33,607 bases of DNA, from NCBI GenBank assembly GCA_946887385.1, contig CAMPKU010000010.1, forward strand, positions 1 through 33,607, given 5' to 3'. The notes below the pieces were generated by a model. That model had not been told where the DNA came from and made no database searches. It worked only from the letters and a program-made list of their open reading frames with translations. The position numbers were made by a program, and so were the translations under genes. Of this stretch, positions 1 to 9,000 are shown one piece after another; positions within the stretch are counted from its first letter, which is position 1; every line of letters begins with the position of its first letter. Source of the stretch: an uncultured Gammaproteobacteria bacterium (GTDB taxonomy: Bacteria; Pseudomonadota; Gammaproteobacteria; Rariloculales; Rariloculaceae).

Positions 1-3000
1 CGCCCGCGACGTGGAAGCCGCGATCAACGACGCGCTTGCGGGCGCCGCGCGAATCGATGTGCGCGCCTATTCGCCGGTCGGCACCGAGACGCTGAGCCTC
101 CACGCCGGCGGCGGCGCGGTCACCGCTGCGGCGCCGGCGCCGCACGACGGCGTGCTGCAAGACAACGTGGTGTTCACGCTCACGGTGGGCGGCACGGCGA
201 TCGACGGCACGGTGCGCGTGCAAGCGACGGCCGACAATGCCGGCGCCGACGACGCCGTGGACGCTCTCGCGGCCGACGTCGAGGCGGCGATCAACGACGC
301 GCTGCGCAACGCGGGCTCGGCCGTGCGCGTGACGGTGGGCAGCGACGGCGACGACCGGCTCACGTTCGCGGTCACGGGCGGCGATCTCGCGATCGATTTC
401 AGCGACACGCCGCGCCGCTACTTGCAGTACGCGGCCTCCGCCGGCAGCCCGCCCTTCGAGCTCACGTTCGAGAGCCCGCAAGTCATCGCGCAGCACACGG
501 GCGGGCGCATCAGCTTGACGGCGCTGCCGTCGCTCGCGCAACCCGACGCCGACAGCTCGCCGCACGTGCTCGATCGGCGCGTCGGCGTGACGATCGAGGA
601 CTTCGCCAACACGGCGTACACGGAGCTCGGGCTGCTGAGCTCGCCCGTGCCGTTCGACGGCCGGCTCGACAACGACGCGACGTTCCGCATCGTCGTCGAC
701 GGCGAATCGCACACGATCACCGTGGCCGCCGACGTGACCAACACGTCGATCGACGACTTGCTCGCGGACATCAATCAAGCGCTCGTCGACGAGATCGGCA
801 ACGACGACGTGCAGGTGCGGCGCGTCGCGTTGACGGACCAGGCCGCCACGGAGAACAACCGCTTCGAGTTCTTCACGAGCGCGGACAGCGGCATTCGCCG
901 CATCAGCCTGCCGGCGCTCGAGCAGAGCTCGACGAACGGCGCGATCGCGCAGCTCGGGTTCTCGGCGACCGACGACAGCAGCGCGCGCGTGCAAACGGCC
1001 GAGTTCTTCATCCGCGACGCATCGCTCGACGGCGACGTGCGGTTGTCGGCCGAAGGCGTTACGGGTACCGCGCTCGTCGGCTTCGGCGGCGAAGGCGGGC
1101 TCGGCGTCGGCGTCGATTTCACGGGCAGCGGCGCCGTGCTCGGCAGCGTCGCGCTCGATCTCGTGAATCCCGACTTCGACGCCGGCAACGACCCGGCCGC
1201 CGATGCCACGCGCATCACGCTCGAGACGCTGTGGAACCGCCTCGGCAGGCCGGGCCAGCTCGCCGACCTCGTCGACGCCGCGATCACGGGCGTCGTGGAC
1301 ATCGATCTCGCCGCGCAGCCGCGGCTGCTCGGCCTCGGCAGCGCGCAGCTCGAGCCGATCGCTGTTTCGCTCGACCTCGACATCGCCGACTGGCTCGCGT
1401 CGGCGCCCACGCTCGACGTGCCCGACGCGCCCACGAGCATCGCCGTCAGCGTGCGCGGGCCGGATCTGTCGATCTACGACGCGCTGTCGAGCTTGAGCTT
1501 CAGCGACATCGTCGACGGCTTGCAGCAAGTGCTCGACTTCCTCGTCGAGCTGCAAGGCGTGGACGGCAGCTTGGCTGCGATCCTCGATCAACCGCTGCCG
1601 CTCCTGAATCAGAGTCCCACCGAGCTGCTCGTGATCGCCGACCGGTTTGCGGCGCTCGTCGACGACGTGGCCGCGAACCCGGCGCGCTCGCTCGGCGTGC
1701 TCGAGGACACGCTCGAGAATCTGCTCGGCCTGCCCGAGCAATTCGTCACGCTGTCGCTCGACACGGCCAACGACAGTCTCGCGCTACGCGTGGATCTCGT
1801 GTTCGAGACGTCGCTCGACACGTCGCTCGGCTTCGATCTGGACTTGGCGGACCTCGTGGCGTTGACGGAGCCGGACTCCGCGGCGCGAACGCTGCTCGAC
1901 GGGCTCAGCAATTTCGTCGGCGTCAGCTCCACGGGCGATTTGAGCGTCGGCGTCGGCGGTCTCGTGCGCCTCTCTTTGGGCATCGAGCTCGGCGACGGCA
2001 ACGGCTCGGCCGAAGCGCTCGGCTTCAAGCTGTCGGACGCCGCAGAGGAGGGCGATCCGCCCGAAGCGCGCGATGTCGGCACGCTCGAGGCGACCGGTGA
2101 CGCGCAGGCGGCCGCCGACCGCCTGGCCGAGCAGGACATCGTGTTCGAGCTGCAAGTCGGCACGACGGAGTTCATCACCGTGACCGTGTCGGCCGGCGCG
2201 CAAACGCGCGCGCCGCTCGTCGTCGACCTTGCTACGCCGCTCGCCGATCTCGACCGGTTCGACGATCCGCCCGACCTCGGCGGCGCCGGCGACGATCTGC
2301 TCGTGCGCCTCGCCGACGGCACGGTGCACCGCGTCGATTTCGGCGGCGCCGCGACCGTCGGCGACTTGGTCGCCCGCCTCGACGCCGTGAGCGGCCTCGA
2401 TGCGGAGCTCGACGACGAGCAGCGCATCGTCCTCACCGATACCACGACGAGCAGCGCGGCGAGCCAGACGGGCGTCTACGTGACGCTGACGGGCGTCGTC
2501 GAGGGCGCCGCGCTCGACTTCTCGCTGCAAGTCGGGCACGACGAGCAGGCCGTGTCCGTGTTCGTGGCCGCGGCGGCCCCGGGCACGGCGCGCCGCGCCT
2601 GGCTCGCGAGCATCGAGGAGGCGATCCGCCGGGCGCTCGTGGACGCCGGGCAGATCAATCCCGTGAGCGCGGAGACGGTCGCCGTCGCCTACAACGGCAT
2701 CGTCAACGGCGGCCAGCTCACGTTCCAGGGCACGAAGGACGGCTTCGGCGAGCGCCTCACGATTGCGCGCGGGGGCGTATTCGCCCTCGAGAGCTTGGGC
2801 GGCGCCGACGTCGCCACGGTGCTCGGCCTCATCCCGCGCGGCACGGAGCGCAGCACCGACAGCGACGGCGACGGCGTGCTGCGCGGCCGCAGCTTGCGCA
2901 CGGACGCGCCGGCCGACACGAACGGCTTCGTCGCCGACCTGCAAGCCGCGATCGATGCGGCGCTGGCAGGCGAGAACGCGCCGGCCGTCGTCGTGTCGCT

Positions 3001-6000
3001 GCTGGCGCCGGCCGTTCCCGGCAGCGGCATGGGGCGCGTGCAACTGACGACGGCGCCGGGCGCGACGATCGCCGTGCGCTCGGCGGGCGGCGGCGAGATC
3101 GTGCCGTTCCTCTACAACGGCGAGAACGGCACGTCGATCCGGCTCGACGCGCGCGCGGCCGGCGACAACCTGGACTTCACGGCGCAGGTGGGGCCGTTCG
3201 GCTTCTACGTCGTCGACGGCAGCGCAGAGCTTGCCGCGTTCTTCGCCGTGCTCCTCGTCGACACGGCCGAGACCGACGGCCGCACGTACTTCGACGACGA
3301 GCTCGATTTCGCTACCGACTACGGCGGCAGCGCGACGGCGTCGCTGCCGCTCTTCTTCCCGGATGAGTCGACGCCCGTCAACGACGTCGACAACGTGCTC
3401 ACGATCGGCATTCCGAACATCGCGGCGTACATGGGGCTCGACGCGGGCGGCGGCGAGCTGGAGCGCGAGACGGGCTCCGTCACGATTGCGGCGCCCGACC
3501 TCACGGCGTTCCCGACGCCGACGCTGATCGGCATGCTGAGCAATCCCGAATTTCTCATCGACGGCTTGGACTCGGTGCTCTTGTCGGTGCAGGACGCGCT
3601 CGACGGCGAAATTTTGGGGGTCGAGCTGCCGCTGATCGGCGACGGCCTCGCGCCGGCGGGCCAGTTCATCGCCGACTTCCGCGACGACGTGCTCGGCTAC
3701 TTGAGCTTGAAGCTGCGCCAGGGCGGGCTGAACCCCGTCACGCTCGTGCAGGAAACGCTCTACCACATCTTCGCCGGCGAGGGCGACGGCGATCCCGCCG
3801 CCGTCGAGGTGCTCGGGTTCGATCCGGGCGATTCGGCTGTCGGCGTGCTCGAGGGCGGCGTGCTCGCGTCGGGCGCGCTCGCGCGCGACGCCGAGCTCAA
3901 CGTCACGGTGGGCCGCGATGATGCCGTGCGCGTCGTCGTGCGCGCCGAGGACGTGGCCGGCGACACGCCGCAGGCGCTCGTCGACGCGCTGAACGACTCG
4001 CTGCGCGGCCGCGGCCTCGACGACGATGTCGTTGCCGCGTTCGTCAACGTCGCGGGCGGCTTCAGGCTCACGCTGCGGGCCGTGAATCCCGCCGAGCGCA
4101 TCGTGGTCGAGACCGCTGGCGCGATCCCGCTCGACCTGTTCGGCTTGCGCGTCGGTGCGCTCGGGCTCCTGAACGACGTGGCCGGTAACGCGAGCGGCGC
4201 CGCCGACGGTGTCGTCGACATCGACGACATCGTGAAGTCCGGCTTCGGCCTGTTCGACGAGTTCGGCCAGTTCGACTTCCTGCTCGGCGACCGCTACGTG
4301 TTCAACCAGCCGCTCGATTTCGATCTCGGCATACCGGTGCTCGGATTCGATCTCGACGCCGGCGTGCAGCTCGAGCTCGGCTGGGAGTTCGCGTTCGGCT
4401 TCGGCGTGAGCCAGGAGGACGGCTTCTACTTCGTCACGGATTCGACACTCGGTGCCGGCGGCTCCCAGGAGCTCACGGTAACGGCCGAGGTGAGCCTGCT
4501 CGGCGTGCTCGGCTACGCCCCGGGGGCGGAGGGTGTGGCCGACGCGGCCGCGGACCGCACCGTGCTGACGGCGGTCGCGGAGCTGCCGAGCGACGGCCGC
4601 CTGAGCCGCGACCTCACGTTCTCGCTCGAGGTAGGCGGGCAGACGCTCGACGTGACGGTCACGTCCACCGCAACGAACGGCAACACCACGCGCGCGCACC
4701 TCGTCGCCGACATCGAGGCCGCGATCGACCGCGCGCTCGTGGCACGCGGCCTGGCGCCGGGGCTCGTCACGGCCGGCCTGCACTTCGACGACGCCGGCCG
4801 CGAGACGGGCCTGCTCGAGCTCGCTGCCGCGGGCGCCGCCACGTCGCTGTCGATCGTCGATCGCGCGACGGCGCGCGGCCAGCTCGGCTTCCTCGCGCTC
4901 GACGCTGTCGACGGCGGCCGCGACGGCAGCGGACCGTACACGTCGCTCGGCCTCACGCTCGCGATCGACTTGCGCGACCCGAACGCCGACGACGACCGCT
5001 TGAGCTTTGCCGAGATCGCGTCGTCGAGCACGTCGCTCGGCGACATGCTCGTGGCGAGCGCCGACGGCCGCGCCATCGTGAACTTGGGGCTCACCGTGTC
5101 GTTCGACGGCTTCGGGCTCGATACGGCGATGCTGCCTGCCATCGGCACGGATCTCTTCGTCGATTGGCAGCTCGGCTTCAGCACGCAGACGGGCGTCGAC
5201 ATCGGCACGCCCGAGGTGCACTTCAACGACATCACGCTCGATCTCGGCTCGTTCATCACGGATTTCGCCGGGCCGTTCCTGGCCGAGCTCGCGGCCGTGC
5301 TCGAGCCGCTCGACTTCCTGCTCGACCGCGACACGGGGCTCTTGTACCAGCGCCTGCCCGTGATCTCGGACCTCGCCGGCGAGACCGTGACGCTGCTGCG
5401 CCTCGCGGAGCTGCTCGACACGAGCAATCGGGTCGTGCCGTTCATTCGCGCCGTCGAGCAGGTGTATTTCCTGGCGAACCTCGTCACCGACGCGGCGCAG
5501 GAGGCGCGCGACGCCGGCGGCCAGATCCTGCTCGACTTCGGCTCGATCTCGCTGCCGGACCTCGGCAGCGTGGACAAGCTCTCCGACGCGGAGCCCGGCG
5601 TGCCCGACGGCGACCCCGTCGGCGACTTCAACCGGGCGTCGTCCTCGTCGACGCCGCGCACGCAGACTTTCACGCGCACGGTTACTCGGCCGAGCAACGG
5701 CGGCGTCAGCTTCGACATCCTCGATCCGAGCGCGATCGTCGATCTCCTGCTCGGCCGGCCCGATGTCTCGCTGATCACGTACAACTTGCCGACGTTCGGC
5801 TTCGACTTCGAGTACTTGCAGCGCTTCCCGATTTACCCGCCGCTGTTCGCGACGCTGCGCGGCGCGTTCAGCGCCACGATCGACCTCGGCTTCGGCTACG
5901 ACACGCTCGGCCTGAACCAATTCCGCTCGAGCGCCAATCCACTCGACCTCGTGAACGGCTTCTTCGTGAACGATCTGCGCGACGGCGTCGACATTCCCGA

Positions 6001-9000
6001 GGTCACGCTCGACGGCACGATCGCGGCCGGCGCGTCGCTCGACGTGGGCGTGGCGTCGGCCGGCGTGGAGGGCGGCATCAACGCGCTGATCTTCTTCAAC
6101 TTGAACGACCCGAACTTGGACGGCCGCGTGCGGCTCGGCGAGATGCTCGGCAATGTCTTGATCAACCACTTCAACCCGCTCGCGGTGTTCGACACGTCGG
6201 GCCGCTTCGATGCTTTCTTACGCGCGTACGTCGAAGTGCTGTTCGGGCTGTGGTCGGCCGAGTACGAGATCGCGCGCGTCACGCTCGCGACGTTCGAGAT
6301 TCCGTTCAACCGCACGCCGATCCTGGGCTCGGAGCTTGGTAGCGGCGTGCTCGAGCTCAATGTGGGCACGGCCGCCAAGAACCGCATCCACGGCTCGTTG
6401 GGCGACGGTATCGACATCATCAGCGCGCGCTATGACGCCGGCAGCGTCTACGTGCGCAGCGGTGCCGTCGAGCAGCGCTTCACCGGCATCAGCAAAATCG
6501 TCGTCAACGGCGGAGCCGGCGACGACACCATCAACCTGACCGGCCTCGCGGGCTCCGGCATCGAGGTCGAGATGCACGGCGGCCCGGGCAACGACCATTT
6601 GTTCGGCGCGACGGGCTCGAAGAACCGGATTTTCGGCGACGAGGGCGATGATGAGATCACCGGCGGCGCGCTCGACGACGAGCTCGACGCCGACGCCGGG
6701 GACGACGTGCTCACCGGGGGCGGCGGCAACGACAAGCTCAGCGGCGCGGCCGGCAACGACCGGCTGCTCGGCGGGCTCGGCAACGACGAGCTCGATGGCG
6801 GCTTCGGCAACGACGAGCTGCGCGGCGAGCTCGGCGACGACGTGTACGTGTTCGGCGGCAGCTGGGGCAACGACCGCGTCTTCGACGACACGACCACGGA
6901 TGCAGGCGGCGCCGGCCGCGACGTTTGGGACTTCGGCCGAGTCACGACCGACATCGCGTTCAACTTGGGCGGCGACTTGCAGTTGGCCGGCATCGACGGC
7001 GTCGAGCTATTGCCGAGCGGCGAGCTGCGCGTCACGGCCACGCGGCACGGCTTGCGCAGCGGCGATCACGTCGAGCTCGCGGGGCTCGAGCTCGCGACGG
7101 CCGGCGGCGGCTCGCTGTTGCTACGCGGCTCGGCCACGGTGAGCGTCGAGGATGGCGAGCTCGACACGTTCATCGTGCACGTGCCCGGCGTGCCGGCCGG
7201 CGCCGTGCCGGTCGCCGGCACCGGCGTGTTCCGGCTCGACCGCGCCGCGCTCACCGTCGAGGAGCTGCGCAGCGCCGACGAAGCCGACCCGGCTGCGGCG
7301 ATCCAGATCGAGACGGCGGTGCGCCACGGCCTCGCGAGCGGCGACGTCGTGCGGCTCGGCGGCATCGATCCCGTCACGGGACGCGCCGTGGTCGATGCCA
7401 CCGAGTACGTCGTCACCGTCGTCGACGCGCGGCGCTTCAACTTGGACGGCACGACGTTCGCGGGCTCTGCGCTCGCGCTCGCCAGCGCGTTCGTGCAGGT
7501 CGACGTCGAGGGCAGCGGCTTCGTCGAGACGATCACGAAGGGCGCCGGCGTGACGATCGCGTCCGTGGGCCACGGGCTCGCCGCCGGCGACGAGATCGCG
7601 CTCTTCGGCCTGACGGGCGCCGCGGCGGCCGCGAACGGCCACTACGTGGTCGCGAGCGTGGCCGCCGACGGCTCGTCGTTCACGTTGGACCTGGGCGCGC
7701 GCGACGGCGCACGGCTCGCCGCGCTCGCGAACGGCGCGCTCGACGGCGGCAGCGGCGTTTGGCAGTTGAGCCGCACGCACGCCGCGTCGCTCGGCAACAC
7801 CGTGACGCACAACGGTTACGGCATCGAGGAGCTGCGCAGCGGCCGCGGCGGCGACCGCTTCGACACTTATCAAACCGGTGCGGCGGAGATCCTGCTCGAC
7901 GGCCGCGGCGGCTCGGACACTTACGTCGCCCACACACTGAACGCGCGCGTCGGCGCCGGCGCCACGAGCAGCGTGCGGCTGCTCGACCGCGGCGACTTTT
8001 GGGACACGGACAAAGTCGTGTACTTGGGCTCGCAGGGCGGCGACGCGCTCGCCGTGGACCAGACGAGCGTCGTCTCGCTGCTGTCGGGCACCGCCGGCGA
8101 CCCGCGGTTCACGTACGGCGAAGCAAACGTCGTGCTCGGCTTCGACTCGGGCGCGAGCGGGCAGGGCATGCTGACGGCCGGCACGCCGCTGACGACGGGC
8201 CAGCTGGAGCGTGCGGCGCGCATGCTCGTCACGCTCGGCACGGACGACCCCGTGCTCGTCGTCGTCGAGCCCGGCGACGTCGGCGGCGCGGGCACGGCCG
8301 CGGATCTGGTCGCGGCGCTGAACGCCGCGCTCGGCGCCACGCCTCTCGCGGGCCGCTTGGCAGCGAGCGCGGTGACGGCCGGCGGCGCGTTCACCGTCGT
8401 GCTCACGGCCGCCGACGCGAACACCGTGATCGCCGTCGACAACGTCTCCGAGGGCAGCGGCATCGAGGCGTTCCGCATCGACGCCGCGGGCGGCAACGAC
8501 GCCGTCGCGATTGCGAACACGAACGCGCGTACCTCGGTGCAGGTGGCCGCGGGCCGCGGCGACGACGTGATCACGATCGGCGGCGCCGCGGATCTGAATG
8601 CGACGGCCGTGACGCTGCAAGGCATTCGCGGCACGGCGCTGACGGGGCCGATCTTCGTCGACGGGCAAGAAGGCGACGACCGGCTGCTCGTGACGGACGC
8701 CGGCAACACGAGCGGCGTCGAGGGCACGCTCACGGATCGCCGGCTTGCAGGTTTGGGCATGCAGGTCGCGATCGACTACCGCGGCGTCGAGACTCTCGGG
8801 TTACAGCTCGGGCAGGGCGCCGACGAGCTCGTCATCGAGCGCACGATCGCGGGCTCTACCGACGTGGCCGCGGGCGCGGGCGCCGACACGGTCACGGTGC
8901 AGGACGTGAACGGCGTGCTGCTCGTGCTCGGCGAGCAAGGCGCCGACGCGCTGACGCTGCAAGCGAGCAGCGCCGGCAGCCGCACGCGGCTCTCGGTCGG

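Noticed and set aside
1784..6169. 1,461-codon open frame on the - strand opposite the giant gene
   Set aside because: It is the mirror of the GC-rich codons of the giant gene: low-complexity Arg/Glu/Val/Ala text with no domain. Long antisense frames are expected at this GC content.
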